A stretch of DNA of 64,000 nucleotides from positions 1 to 64,000 of the forward strand of contig CAZLLE010000009.1 of the NCBI GenBank assembly GCA_964560425.1. Reading direction: 5' to 3'. The DNA comes from CAZLLE01 sp964560425. GTDB lineage: Bacteria > Campylobacterota > Campylobacteria > Campylobacterales > QNZT01. The translations under genes were made by a program, and so were the position numbers. Below are positions 25,122-34,647 of this stretch, piece after piece; position 1 is the stretch's first letter, and every line of letters begins with the position of its first letter. The notes under the pieces are model-generated. The model worked only from the letters and a program-made list of their open reading frames with translations. It did no database searches and was not told where the DNA came from.

Positions 25122-25691
25122 ATGCATATTCCTCTTAATATCCCAAACTCACTTAGTATTTTTCGTATTCTTGCTGCTCCTTTTTTGATAATTTTTGCTT
25201 GGTTTAATATGCCAAATCTATTTTTTATACTTTTTGCTCTTATGTTACTATCGGATGCACTTGATGGTTTTATTGCTAGGCTCTTAAATCAAACTAGTGA
25301 AATTGGAGCTAGACTTGATAGTTATGGGGATATTACTACTTATCTCTCTACACCTATTGCTGTTTGGTTTTTGTATCCACAAATTATAAAAGCAGAGATA
25401 AGTTATATTATTATGGCAATTGTAGTCTATATTTTGCCTGCTATTTTTGCATTGATCAAGTTTGGTAAACTTGCATCTTATCATACTTGGATTACAAAAA
25501 TTTCAGCAGTATTGATGAGTTTGGGAGTTGTTATGTTGCTTTTATTTGGAGAGAATCTTCTATTTCATATTGGAGTATATTTTTTGGTTATCGAGGCAAT
25601 TGAAAATATATCTATTACACTTCTATTAAAAGAGCAAAAAAATAATATCCACTCTATTTGGCATATTAAAGAGCAAAATCTACAACTATAG
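25122..25691 (+). CDS. CDP-alcohol phosphatidyltransferase (PgsA-like)
   Basis: 189 residues with four to five TM helices. The family signature D-x2-D-G-x2-A-R-x8-G-x3-D-x3-D is complete (SDALDGFIARLLN then EIGARLDSYGD). Such enzymes make phosphatidylglycerol phosphate, phosphatidylserine or related lipids; the head group is not decided by sequence here. The start ATG leads directly into the NSLSIFRILAAPFLI helix. It overlaps the convergent nuclease-like gene by 26 bp. Confidence 0.88.
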   Translation: MHIPLNIPNSLSIFRILAAPFLIIFAWFNMPNLFFILFALMLLSDALDGFIARLLNQTSEIGARLDSYGDITTYLSTPIAVWFLYPQIIKAEISYIIMAIVVYILPAIFALIKFGKLASYHTWITKISAVLMSLGVVMLLLFGENLLFHIGVYFLVIEAIENISITLLLKEQKNNIHSIWHIKEQNLQL

Positions 25692-26430
25692 GTTTATGAT
25701 CTGAAGTTTTAAATTGTTGCAAAATCTCTGTTTTAATTGGTCTAACACCCTTATAAAATACATGATCTAAAGGGTGAGATAGATATCTTTTTTTGTGGTG
25801 ATCTATCTCAAAAGTGACATGTTCTAATCCCAATGATTTGGTCATACTTTTTAAAATATTCATTCGTTTAATACTCCATGTATTAAAATCACCTGTAAGT
25901 ATAAGAGTATTATGATTTGTAGATAGATTTTCAAGCTGATTTATTTGTGAAATATATTTTTTGATCTTTACAAAATTAATCATGTGCGTATTTATAATAG
26001 TTAATTTTTGGTTATTTTTTAGTTTATATTGAGTCAAAAAACTAATTTTTGGGGTTTTAATAAGAGGTTCTACATGTTCGCTAAAAATATAACTAAACTC
26101 ACTTATATTAGAAGTCGAAGCATTAACTAATCCATAATCCTCTTCATAAATATTTATATTTGGTAAAAATCCATAATTATAATCTTTATGAGAGTCTAAA
26201 ATACTTCGTCTGCTTTTAGTCTTATACTCTTGAAAAGTGATGATATTAGGTGAATAATAGTCCAAAATATATTGAAAATCTAAAAGCCACTTAGTAGAGT
26301 GGTTATTTTTGTGAACATTCCAGTTCAAAAGAGTGATTTTATCTTCTAAAAAAGATATATTATCACTCTTTTTAATACAAACTAGACTATTTTTTTGGTC
26401 AATATACCATGGAAGTAATTTTCGATACAT
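25666..26430 (-). CDS. Endonuclease/exonuclease/phosphatase (EEP) family protein
   Basis: 254 residues. All EEP landmarks are present: LLNWNVHKN (metal Asn), ITFQEYK (Glu), INTHMINF, LTGDFNTWS (Asp/Asn) and the terminal SHPLDHVFY ... TSDHKPIVVDF His. Members cleave phosphodiesters of DNA or sphingolipids or phosphoinositides; I cannot decide the substrate. No signal peptide is evident. Next to the phospholipid synthase and PLA2-like genes, though on the other strand. Confidence 0.85.
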   Translation of the reverse strand: MYRKLLPWYIDQKNSLVCIKKSDNISFLEDKITLLNWNVHKNNHSTKWLLDFQYILDYYSPNIITFQEYKTKSRRSILDSHKDYNYGFLPNINIYEEDYGLVNASTSNISEFSYIFSEHVEPLIKTPKISFLTQYKLKNNQKLTIINTHMINFVKIKKYISQINQLENLSTNHNTLILTGDFNTWSIKRMNILKSMTKSLGLEHVTFEIDHHKKRYLSHPLDHVFYKGVRPIKTEILQQFKTSDHKPIVVDFAL

Positions 26431-26439
26431 ATCCCTCTT

Positions 26440-27432
26440 TTAATAGTTAAACCCAGCATTTTTAAGAGCCAATTTGATATTGTGCATCTGTGTATGTTTA
26501 CATCTACACCACTCAGGAGCAAGCAGTGAACTATCATCAATCCCTGCCGTAATTCTCTGAATCATTATATCACTAGGAAGCATCTCAAAAGCTTTGATTA
26601 AAGTATCAATATAAGCCTCTTGTGTGATGGGTACAAATTTACCTTTTTTATAATCATTTGCCAAAATTGTATTATTTGTTACATACATAGGATGAATTTT
26701 AAGCGAATCTACTTCAAGATCAATAGCTGCTTGAACACTCTCTAACATCATATCTTGAGTCTCATTTGGCAGACCAAAAATAAGATGTCCACACACTTTT
26801 AAGCCCATATCTTTAGTTTTCTTTATGTACTCTTTCATGTTTGCAACACTATGACCACGATTAATAGCCTCTAGAGTCTCATCATAAACACTCTGTATTC
26901 CATACTCTACCCATATCTCATGATCAGCTGATAATTCAACCAAATACTCTAATACCTCATCACTCACAGAGTCAGTTCTAGTACCAATACTCAGACCTAC
27001 CGCATTATCAAATGATAGTGCCTTTTCATACAGAGCTTTGAGTGTATCAAGAGGAGCATATGTATTTGTAAAAGATTGAAAATATACCAAAAACTTTTTT
27101 GCATTAAATTTTTGGGATAGTGCTTTTCTACTTTGGTTAAATTGAGACTCAAGCTGTACAAGTTGCCCATTTAAAAAAGGATTCTCAGGAGAATTAGGAT
27201 TTAAATAGAACTTTTTTGGTGTTTTTTCACTCAAATTTGGACTAAATGACTCATTTTCACAAAAAGTGCAACCACCCTTTGCAACACTACCATCAATATT
27301 TGGACATGTAAAACCCAATATTGAGATAGGTGTTTTATAGACATTACATCCAAACTTATCTCTAAAGTATCGTCCTGCGGTTAGGATATCTCTTGTTTTA
27401 TCAAGAGTATCAGGAGATGAAATATTGACCAT
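26440..27432 (-). CDS. TIGR01212/YhcC-family radical SAM protein
   Basis: About 330 residues. The Fe-S loop is C-P-N-I-D-G with a downstream GGCTFCENESFSP, the extended pattern typical of the YhcC/TIGR01212 group. Other matches are FQSFTNTYAPLDTLKALYE, VGLSIGTRTDS and HLIFGLPNETQDMM. The function of the family is not settled. I chose the ATG at 27432 over a TTG one codon earlier; the gene overlaps the end of purF by about 23 bp. Confidence 0.88.
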   Translation of the reverse strand: MVNISSPDTLDKTRDILTAGRYFRDKFGCNVYKTPISILGFTCPNIDGSVAKGGCTFCENESFSPNLSEKTPKKFYLNPNSPENPFLNGQLVQLESQFNQSRKALSQKFNAKKFLVYFQSFTNTYAPLDTLKALYEKALSFDNAVGLSIGTRTDSVSDEVLEYLVELSADHEIWVEYGIQSVYDETLEAINRGHSVANMKEYIKKTKDMGLKVCGHLIFGLPNETQDMMLESVQAAIDLEVDSLKIHPMYVTNNTILANDYKKGKFVPITQEAYIDTLIKAFEMLPSDIMIQRITAGIDDSSLLAPEWCRCKHTQMHNIKLALKNAGFNY

Positions 27433-28747
27433 CAAAGCTCACTAATGAATAATTTCTATCATGTCCCAAACTATCTACCAAGCCATCAAGAGATAAAAAA
27501 GCCAAAGAGTCCGCACCTATCTGTTTACATATCTCATCTTCACTCATATTTGCACTAATAAGCTCACCATAACTCGGAGTATCAATACCATATCGACATG
27601 GGTGTTTAATTGGAGGAGAAGCCAATTTCATATGAACCTCTGTTGCTCCCGCCTCTTTTAACATTCTAACTATCTGTTTAGAAGTAGTTCCTCTCACTAG
27701 ACTATCATCAATAATAACAACCCGTTTACCATCAATAAGCTCTTTAATAGGAGATAATTTCAACCTTACTTTAAGATCTCTCATCTCTTGAATAGGCTCA
27801 ATAAATGTTCTTCCAACATAGTGATTTCTTACAATACCATTTTCAAAAGGGATACCACTTTGAGCAGCATATCCAAGAGCGGCCGCAATACCGCTATCAG
27901 GTACAGGCAGAACTACATCAGCTTCAACAGGATTTTCAATAGCTAATTGTCTACCCATTTTAATTCTAGTTTCATAAACATTTTTGCCATCAATTACACT
28001 ATCTGGTCTAGCAAAATAGATATATTCAAATGCACATGGTCTAGGATCTGGTTCAAATAGTTGTACAGAGATAGGCTCTTGCCCCTTCTCAAAAATCAAC
28101 ATTTCACCAGGCTTCACATCTCGTACAAATTTAGCACCCACAAGAGCAAATGAACAAGTTTCACTAGCAACAATATAACCACCATTTTCAAACCGTCCCA
28201 AAGATAAAGGTCGTACACCATACTTATCACGAACAGCAAACATCTTTTTACGACTCTGAATAATTAGACAATACGCACCCTTAATCTCTTGTAAGGCTTC
28301 AGTAATCCTATCTTGAAGTGAATCTGATTTACTTTGAGCAATAAGATGAATAATATTTTCACTATCCATATCAGATTGAAAAATAGCACCCTCATCAATT
28401 AATTTTGCTCTTACTTCATCTTTATTAATTAAGTTTCCATTATGTGCAATAGATATTTCACCAAGTTTATACTTTGCGGCAATAGGCTGAGCATCTGCAA
28501 TAGAACTGCTACCCGCAGTAGAATATCTATTATGACCAACAGCCATAGAACCTTTTAGATAGACAAAATTTTCCTCATCAGAGAAGACATCAGTTACCAA
28601 ACCTCGCCTCTTTTTTGTCCAAATACTTACACCATCACTAGAGCTAATCCCCGTTGCTTCTTGCCCACGATGTTGCATTGCAAAGAGTGCATAATATGCC
28701 ACCTTTGACGCATGTTTTACATTATAAACCCCTACTACTGCACACAT
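27410..28747 (-). CDS. purF: Amidophosphoribosyltransferase PurF
   Basis: 445 residues. First committed step of purine synthesis (PRPP + glutamine). N-terminal nucleophile Cys2 follows Met1 directly (MCAVVGVYN), with no propeptide. The glutaminase domain has AVGHNRYSTAG and SIAHNGNL; the PRPP loop is KRVVIIDDSLVRGTTSKQ near 345-362. Cys-rich Fe-S ligands of the B. subtilis type are not obvious, though CAFEYIYF and CRYGID Cys are present. Confidence 0.97.
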   Translation of the reverse strand: MCAVVGVYNVKHASKVAYYALFAMQHRGQEATGISSSDGVSIWTKKRRGLVTDVFSDEENFVYLKGSMAVGHNRYSTAGSSSIADAQPIAAKYKLGEISIAHNGNLINKDEVRAKLIDEGAIFQSDMDSENIIHLIAQSKSDSLQDRITEALQEIKGAYCLIIQSRKKMFAVRDKYGVRPLSLGRFENGGYIVASETCSFALVGAKFVRDVKPGEMLIFEKGQEPISVQLFEPDPRPCAFEYIYFARPDSVIDGKNVYETRIKMGRQLAIENPVEADVVLPVPDSGIAAALGYAAQSGIPFENGIVRNHYVGRTFIEPIQEMRDLKVRLKLSPIKELIDGKRVVIIDDSLVRGTTSKQIVRMLKEAGATEVHMKLASPPIKHPCRYGIDTPSYGELISANMSEDEICKQIGADSLAFLSLDGLVDSLGHDRNYSLVSFDGQYFIS

Positions 28748-28756
28748 ATATTTCCC

Positions 28757-29527
28757 CTAAATCCCCAAGCAATCTGTAATTTTATACAAACCACTATTTT
28801 GATTAACTAACCATTTACTAGCTTTAATTGCACCTTTGGCAAAGGTATCACGACTTGTTGCTGTATGATTGAGTTCTATAAACTCCCCATCATTATAAAA
28901 TCCAACAGTATGTCGTCCAACAATATCACCACCTCTAAGAGCCATTACAGCAATCTCATCTTTAGTTCTCTCTCCAATATTACCATCTCTGCCACTTACA
29001 CGAACTTTATCCAAATCTAGTCCTCTAGCAACTGCAACATGTTCAGCCAAAGTCAAAGCTGTTCCACTTGGTGCATCTTTTTTATATCTATGGTGCTGTT
29101 CTACTATTTCAACATCAAAATCAGATAGAGCCTTAGAGGCAAGAGATGCTAGTTTATTCAAAATAGCTACCCCCAAAGACATATTTGTAGCATATAAAAT
29201 TGGCATATGACGAGAAGCCTCTTCAAGAAGATTAAGCTGATGTTTACTCATGCCTGTTGTTCCAATTACAAGTGCTGTTGGATTATCTTCAATTGCTACT
29301 TCCAAAAGTGATTCTGTTCCATTTGGAAGTGTAAAGTCAATAACTACATCACAATTTTCCAATAGAGTTTTTGTATCATTTGTAATTAAAATATCTTTAT
29401 CTACAGGAAATGAAAACTCTTCAATAGCATGTAAAACAGTTACTTTGGCATCTACATCACCCTTTAAGTTTTCTATTAAAAGTCTTCCTACTCTTCCTGT
29501 TGCTCCATGAATCCCAATATTAATCAT
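28757..29527 (-). CDS. dapB: 4-hydroxy-tetrahydrodipicolinate reductase
   Basis: 256 residues, in the lysine/diaminopimelate pathway. NAD(P)-binding GIHGATGRVGRLL at the N-terminus, IGTTGMS, and catalytic EQHHRYKKDAPSGTALTLA with the His/Lys pair. The C-terminus has the usual HTATSRDTFAKGAIKAS. It sits 9 bp upstream of purF and 19 bp after trxB, so it is in the same transcript. Confidence 0.97.
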   Translation of the reverse strand: MINIGIHGATGRVGRLLIENLKGDVDAKVTVLHAIEEFSFPVDKDILITNDTKTLLENCDVVIDFTLPNGTESLLEVAIEDNPTALVIGTTGMSKHQLNLLEEASRHMPILYATNMSLGVAILNKLASLASKALSDFDVEIVEQHHRYKKDAPSGTALTLAEHVAVARGLDLDKVRVSGRDGNIGERTKDEIAVMALRGGDIVGRHTVGFYNDGEFIELNHTATSRDTFAKGAIKASKWLVNQNSGLYKITDCLGI

Positions 29528-29546
29528 TTAATATCCTCTTTTTTTA

Positions 29547-30476
29547 TTAATGTTGTTCTCTAGCAATTACTTGTAAAGCAGCAACTGCACCATCACCTGC
29601 AGCACAAACAACCTGTTTTGGTGCCTCTATACGAATATCACCCGCAGCAAATAGACCCTCTATGGAAGTTTTCATACTAAGATCAACAATCACCTCTCCA
29701 CGATCATTTAAATCACATAAAAAGCTACCATCATCCTGCTTTAATACGCCATTGTTTACATTCATTCCTGCAAATACAAATAGACCCGGTACTTGTAAAT
29801 CTCTCTCGTTACCCTCTTTATCTACAACCCAAATACCATTTACACCCATTTTATCACCATAAACATCTTTGATAGTACAGTTTAAAACAAGTTCAATATT
29901 CTCTTTGTTTCTTACATGTTCAACTGTACTAGGAGCCGCTCGGAATCCCTCTCGTCTATGGATAAGATAAACTTTTGAACATATATTTGATAGATAAAGT
30001 GCCTCTTCCAAAGCAGTATCACCACCACCAAGTACAGCCACCTCTTTATTTTTATAGAAAAAACCATCACATGTAGCACAACTACTTACACCTTTACCAA
30101 AAAACTCATCTTCACCACTAAAACCAGCTCGTTTTGGTGTACTTCCTGTACATACAATTACATTTTTGGCTTCTTGAACTTTACCATTTGCTAATATGAG
30201 CTTAAAAATATCGCCATCTTTGGATATCTGTTTTACTTCAACCATTTCATGACGCAAACCAAATCTCATACACTGTTCAGGCCAAGGAGCCATAAGTTCC
30301 ATTCCTGTTACTACCTCTTTGATTCCGGGATAGTTTTCAATTTCACTACTTTGTGTAATTTGTCCTCCTGGCATACCAAACTCATACATAACGACATTTT
30401 TAAGTCCACCTCTTGTTGCATACAAACCAGCAGTTAAACCAGCCGGTCCTCCGCCAATAATTGCAAGATCTAACAT
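29547..30476 (-). CDS. trxB: Thioredoxin reductase
   Basis: About 309 residues. FAD motif AIIGGGPAGLTAGLYATRGG at the N-terminus, redox pair CATCDG, NADPH motif VLGGGDTALEEALYL, and C-terminal GLFAAGDIR. It reduces thioredoxin with NADPH. I moved the start from a TTG at 30497 to the ATG at 30476, because AGGGAG lies 9-10 bases before that ATG and MLDLAIIGG is the normal N-terminus. Co-transcribed with trxA. Confidence 0.96.
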   Translation of the reverse strand: MLDLAIIGGGPAGLTAGLYATRGGLKNVVMYEFGMPGGQITQSSEIENYPGIKEVVTGMELMAPWPEQCMRFGLRHEMVEVKQISKDGDIFKLILANGKVQEAKNVIVCTGSTPKRAGFSGEDEFFGKGVSSCATCDGFFYKNKEVAVLGGGDTALEEALYLSNICSKVYLIHRREGFRAAPSTVEHVRNKENIELVLNCTIKDVYGDKMGVNGIWVVDKEGNERDLQVPGLFVFAGMNVNNGVLKQDDGSFLCDLNDRGEVIVDLSMKTSIEGLFAAGDIRIEAPKQVVCAAGDGAVAALQVIAREQH

Positions 30477-30489
30477 GATAATATTCTCC

Positions 30490-30942
30490 CTATTCAATAA
30501 TTTCTATAGCTGTTTTTTGTTTATATAGTTGATTTTTAACCCGTTCTAATTCAAATACACAAGGTATTTCATAAACATTAAAACGCTGTATTAATTTCAA
30601 TAATGTATTCATCCCCGTTGATATATTTATGATACTATCTTCTTCTTTAAACCTTTTTTGATATAGATCAATTGCCAAAATAGAGTCTGTTTTTCTCAAC
30701 TTTGATACAATATCTTTTATATTTTCCTGTTTTGAGCTATAAATAATAACTCTATAATACTCTTTAGTAGGAATAAAAATATCTTTGGTTGTATAAAACT
30801 GATGTGCATTAAAATCGAAAAACTTATATTCAGAAAATTTATAATTGTAGTAAGCAAAAGCACCCGCTATCATTAGGGCACCAAAAAAGGAAGAAAAAAG
30901 ATAGTTCAGGGAGAAAGCTTTTCTCCCCTTACCTAGACTCAT
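30490..30942 (-). CDS. Hypothetical single-pass membrane protein between trxA and trxB
   Basis: 150 residues. A basic N-terminus, one TM helix near 12-30, then a mixed alpha/beta domain probably in the periplasm. No Cys pair and no named family. It starts 2 bp past the trxA stop and ends 13 bp before the trxB ATG, so it is in the thioredoxin operon; a role in redox upkeep is only suggested by place. Confidence 0.65.
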   Translation of the reverse strand: MSLGKGRKAFSLNYLFSSFFGALMIAGAFAYYNYKFSEYKFFDFNAHQFYTTKDIFIPTKEYYRVIIYSSKQENIKDIVSKLRKTDSILAIDLYQKRFKEEDSIINISTGMNTLLKLIQRFNVYEIPCVFELERVKNQLYKQKTAIEIIE

Positions 30943-30943
30943 A

Positions 30944-31261
30944 CTATAAAAATGAGTCTATTTTATCAGCTAATACTTCTTTTCCAGCAGCACCAACCAT
31001 TTGATCTACTAATTCACCATCTTTAAAGAAAAGAATAGTAGGAATTGATCTAATCCCATATTGAATTGCAATGTCTTGCTCTTCATCAGTATTTACTTTA
31101 GCGATTGTTGCTTTACCATCAAAATCTTCAGCCAACTCTTCGATAATTGGAGCAATCATTCTACAAGGTCCACACCATGGTGCCCAGAAATCTACTAAAC
31201 TTACACCTTTTGCTACAGTCTCGTTAAAGTTTGCGTTTGTTAATTCAACATATTTTGCCAT
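30944..31261 (-). CDS. trxA: Thioredoxin
   Basis: 105 residues from the start I chose. Active site WAPWCGPCRM, cis-Pro in IRSIPTILFF. The ATG at 31261 gives MAKYVEL, and the four codons upstream include GGAG at Shine-Dalgarno spacing, so the upstream ATG at 31273 is probably not used. First gene of a trxA-trxB-dapB-purF transcript. Confidence 0.96.
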   Translation of the reverse strand: MAKYVELTNANFNETVAKGVSLVDFWAPWCGPCRMIAPIIEELAEDFDGKATIAKVNTDEEQDIAIQYGIRSIPTILFFKDGELVDQMVGAAGKEVLADKIDSFL

Positions 31262-31294
31262 ATACTTCTCCATATTTATTTAATAAAAAAAAGT

Positions 31295-31300
31295 ATTATA
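31295..31300 (-). promoter_or_regulatory. Likely -10 box of the trxA operon promoter
   Basis: TATAAT on the - strand in the sequence GTGTATAATACT, about 35 bases before the trxA ATG. The flanks are AT-rich and no consensus -35 is seen. Confidence 0.5.
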
Positions 31301-31356
31301 CACGATTTATCTTATAATATAGTTAACAAACCTTAAACAGATAATTTTTATCCTTT

Positions 31357-32523
31357 TTACTTAATATATTTAGATGCTGCCCTAAAACCAACTGTTGGTC
31401 CTTTATAACCAGGTCCATATGTCAATTTCATAGCACCAATACCAACAAGAGATCTATCATCAATAGAGTGAGATCCACCCCTTGAAACACTTGCATAATC
31501 ATCAACATCTCCAAATGTATGGATACTAATTTCCAAAGTATCATTTGCTCCAGCAATAGCAAACCCATCATGATACTGACCAGCCCCTACTTCAGAACCT
31601 ACTGTTAAATTTAGATCTTGGACAAATGGTTTTAACCATGTAGGCATATTATTGACAGACTCAAACTCCAAAACACCAGAACCACCATTTACAAAACGAT
31701 CCTCTTTAGCCACTAGTCCATTGGTCCACTCTGAAAGATTACCAGATAAATCAGAAACTTTAACACTATAATCTAACTCTACATTTGTATCAACACCCAA
31801 TATATTATTACTAATAGTAAACTCTCTACTATCGCTACCTATATACTTATTCCCTTGATAAAGCTTTCCATCACCTATAACTCCATCTATCCAATTTTGG
31901 GGATTATTGACTACTAACTGAACCAATTGCATCCACTGTTTATTAGATGGTAACCCTATCTCTTCTCCACCACTAATTTGAGAACCTTTGAGTGATATAG
32001 CTGCTTCTAAAGAACTCATATTCTTGATGGACTCACCAATAGGAGAAAAACCTATTCTACTTGTCTGTAGTTGAGCAACATCACGCAGTGGAATCTTTAG
32101 ATAACTACTATTTTCATCAAGTTTTAAACTAAAATTTTTTAATACGGGACTATAAACCTTAAAATTTTCTACTAAAAATGAACTCACATTATTATCAGAC
32201 AATATAGAGCTATTAATATCACCTAATATCTCTTTTGCCTCATATTTTGAAACCCAAAAACCACTCTCATTCTCACCATCACCATCAACATCAAAACCAC
32301 CAGGGATATAGACAAAATTATTATTTACCATTCGTTTCCCCTTATCTAATTCATAGATTTTAGGAATAACTACAACATCAACACCATCACCACCATGAGC
32401 TCCTAATAAAATAGAGCCACTATTAGCTGGTTTTGTTCTATCTTCTCCACACCCCACAAACAAAAGAGTTATTGCAGATACAATAGAAATCAATATACTA
32501 CTTTTTTTCATTTTCATCATCAT
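31357..32523 (-). CDS. Lipoprotein with SUMF1/formylglycine-generating-enzyme-like domain
   Basis: 388 residues. Signal peptide with lipobox LFVGC. The SUMF1-type fold is suggested by GFWVSKYEAKE, LPSNKQWMQL, SDLSGNLSEWTNG and the C-terminal SRGGSH ... GPTVGFRAASKYI. The Cys pair used by true formylglycine generators is absent in this stretch, so it is probably a carbohydrate- or ligand-binding C-type lectin-like relative rather than an enzyme. It follows the OmpA-family gene by 7 bp. Confidence 0.75.
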   Translation of the reverse strand: MMMKMKKSSILISIVSAITLLFVGCGEDRTKPANSGSILLGAHGGDGVDVVVIPKIYELDKGKRMVNNNFVYIPGGFDVDGDGENESGFWVSKYEAKEILGDINSSILSDNNVSSFLVENFKVYSPVLKNFSLKLDENSSYLKIPLRDVAQLQTSRIGFSPIGESIKNMSSLEAAISLKGSQISGGEEIGLPSNKQWMQLVQLVVNNPQNWIDGVIGDGKLYQGNKYIGSDSREFTISNNILGVDTNVELDYSVKVSDLSGNLSEWTNGLVAKEDRFVNGGSGVLEFESVNNMPTWLKPFVQDLNLTVGSEVGAGQYHDGFAIAGANDTLEISIHTFGDVDDYASVSRGGSHSIDDRSLVGIGAMKLTYGPGYKGPTVGFRAASKYIK

Positions 32524-32530
32524 CTCCTAA

Positions 32531-33832
32531 TTAATAAACTTCCGCTTCAATTCTTCTATTTTTCTTTCTGCCTTTTTCGGTTTGATTTGTTGCAACTGGA
32601 TTTTTTGACCCCTTGCCAACAGCTTCAAGTCGTGAAGCATCAATACCATAAGAGATAAGCAAATCTCTAATCTCTGATGCTCGTTTATAAGAGAGAATTT
32701 GATTCATAGAGTATGATCCTGTATTATCTGTATAACCAACAATTCGGCTCTTTAGATGTGGATTTTGTTTTAAAAATTTTGCAAACTCTTTTACTTTTGG
32801 TTTTGAATATTCTGTAATATAGTAAGAGTCTAATCCAAAATTAATATCTAATGTTTTTTTTACGGGACACCCTTGTGTATTTACACTAAAACCTTTTGGG
32901 GTATTTGGACATATATCTAGACTATCTTCTACACCATCTTTATCGCTATCAATTTTCTGCTGTCGTATTGGCTCTTGGACTACTACATTTTTAATCTCAC
33001 AGCCACGATTATCTACACTAGCTCCAAATGGAGTTTTTGGGCAACGATCTAAATCATTAGTAATACCATCACCATCACTATCCAAACTAATCTGTTCATC
33101 TATTACATCAGGTACTGCATCAGAAACACTTGCTACAGGTTCTGGATTTTGAATACCCATATCTATAGGTGCTACTTGAACTGGAACCGATGAAACTTCT
33201 GCATTTTTTATCTCACAACCAAAGCCATCAACTGACACACCAAATGGTGTATTTGGACAATGATCTTTAGAATCAAAAATACCATCACCATCACTATCTT
33301 GAGGAAGAGGATTAAATCCCAATGGAACACTAATACCAATAAGTAGTGCAAACTCATTATCTTCAGCACTACTACCACCAACTATCTGCATAGCTCTAAA
33401 TTCACCTACAAGACTAAAATCTTGATTTATAGGATATGAAGCACCCATTCCTGCTTCTACATAAGGGTGACTCTCAAAATTATCACGCTCACCACTCACA
33501 TATTCATACCCAATACCACCAAAAAGGTAGGGATGAAGAGGATAATCAGATGGTATTTCATATATTCCATCAACACTATATTGCCAAAGTGAGTCAACAC
33601 CACCTTCAGCGGCACTCTCATCAATACCAACATATCCAAAACTAAATCTAGGTCTTAAATCAGAGGAGTAGAGATCAAGTAAAATACTACCAACAAATGT
33701 ATTTTTTTCAAACTCTGTTCCACCATCATTATAAATGGATGTTAAGCCATATTTCAATGAAGCTTCATCGCCTGATGCTACTAAACTCTGTCCTAGTAGT
33801 AACCCAGCCAAAACAATAGACACTCTAAACAT
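32531..33832 (-). CDS. OmpA-family outer membrane protein with thrombospondin type 3 repeats
   Basis: 433 residues. Signal peptide (about 1-19), an N-terminal eight-strand beta-barrel-like region (about 20-175), three calcium-type DSDGDGI / DSDKDGV repeats with paired Cys (near 178-205, 250-275, 293-325), and a C-terminal OmpA peptidoglycan-binding domain (IVGYTDNTGSYSMNQ, AVGKGSKNPVATN). It would link outer membrane and cell wall. Co-transcribed with the downstream lipoprotein. Confidence 0.92.
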   Translation of the reverse strand: MFRVSIVLAGLLLGQSLVASGDEASLKYGLTSIYNDGGTEFEKNTFVGSILLDLYSSDLRPRFSFGYVGIDESAAEGGVDSLWQYSVDGIYEIPSDYPLHPYLFGGIGYEYVSGERDNFESHPYVEAGMGASYPINQDFSLVGEFRAMQIVGGSSAEDNEFALLIGISVPLGFNPLPQDSDGDGIFDSKDHCPNTPFGVSVDGFGCEIKNAEVSSVPVQVAPIDMGIQNPEPVASVSDAVPDVIDEQISLDSDGDGITNDLDRCPKTPFGASVDNRGCEIKNVVVQEPIRQQKIDSDKDGVEDSLDICPNTPKGFSVNTQGCPVKKTLDINFGLDSYYITEYSKPKVKEFAKFLKQNPHLKSRIVGYTDNTGSYSMNQILSYKRASEIRDLLISYGIDASRLEAVGKGSKNPVATNQTEKGRKKNRRIEAEVY

Positions 33833-34068
33833 AAAATCTCCTTCGATAAGTAAATGTCAAAACTTATTTCTCCTATAATTTTAACATTTATTATTTAGAG
33901 GTATATTATTTTTTACAAAAAAAATATCTTTTAATAAAAACTTTATTTAAAAATACACAATAAATATTAATTTACTTTTTAAATCACTTTTTTATAAAAA
34001 GTAAGCTATACATTACTACTAATTATTGTCGATATTACTAAAATAAAACTGAAAAAGGATTTTTAATT

Positions 34069-34584
34069 ATGAAAAACAGTAAATTTTTAAAATACTTAGC
34101 TATTACTTCGGTAATAACTATAGGTTCTACACTACTACAAGCAGATGAATATAATAATGAAAAGATGATGAATGCACATAAAAATGGTGATTATAAAAGT
34201 GCCTTAAATTTTGGTTTAAAATCACTAGAAGTAGATTTAATGACTTTCAATAATGATAGAAATCATCCAGAATTAGCAGAAAATTATAATAATATAGGTG
34301 CTCTTTATGCAGATTTAAAACAGTATAAAAAGGCACTCTATTTTTATCACAAAGCTCTCTCTATAAATAAAGCAACATGGGGAACAGAAGACCCTGCAGT
34401 AGCTAAAAATTACTCAAATATAGGTGGTGTTTATTATAAAATGGGCAATTTACATAAAGCACTAAGATATGCAACTTTAGCACTAAATATTAGAAAAACT
34501 TGGGGAGATAGTAACGCATATCATATAGAGTCACAAAATGATGTAAATCTAATCAAAAAGAGATTGGCAACAGCTTCAAAATAG
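34069..34584 (+). CDS. Periplasmic TPR protein
   Basis: 171 residues. Signal peptide with cleavage near LLQA-DEYN. Three TPR-type repeats follow, of the NYNNIGALYADLKQYKKAL / NYSNIGGVYYKMGNLHKAL kind. It is likely a periplasmic interaction scaffold. Its promoter region is shared with the divergent OmpA-family gene, and it ends at a 12-bp hairpin. No specific partner can be named. Confidence 0.75.
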   Translation: MKNSKFLKYLAITSVITIGSTLLQADEYNNEKMMNAHKNGDYKSALNFGLKSLEVDLMTFNNDRNHPELAENYNNIGALYADLKQYKKALYFYHKALSINKATWGTEDPAVAKNYSNIGGVYYKMGNLHKALRYATLALNIRKTWGDSNAYHIESQNDVNLIKKRLATASK

Positions 34585-34595
34585 AGAATTAACAT

Positions 34596-34629
34596 AATCA
34601 GAAGAGAAAGATTTTTCTCTCTTCTGATT
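34596..34629. terminator. Bidirectional terminator between the TPR gene and nuoN
   Basis: 12-bp perfect inverted repeat AATCAGAAGAGA / TCTCTTCTGATT with a 10-base loop rich in T. It lies between convergent ends, 12 bp after the TPR stop and 18 bp after nuoN on the other strand. Confidence 0.65.
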
Positions 34630-34647
34630 TATAGTTGAACTAGAGAA

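Noticed and set aside
31357..32523. True formylglycine-generating enzyme
   Set aside because: The paired active-site Cys expected near the C-terminal core are not present.
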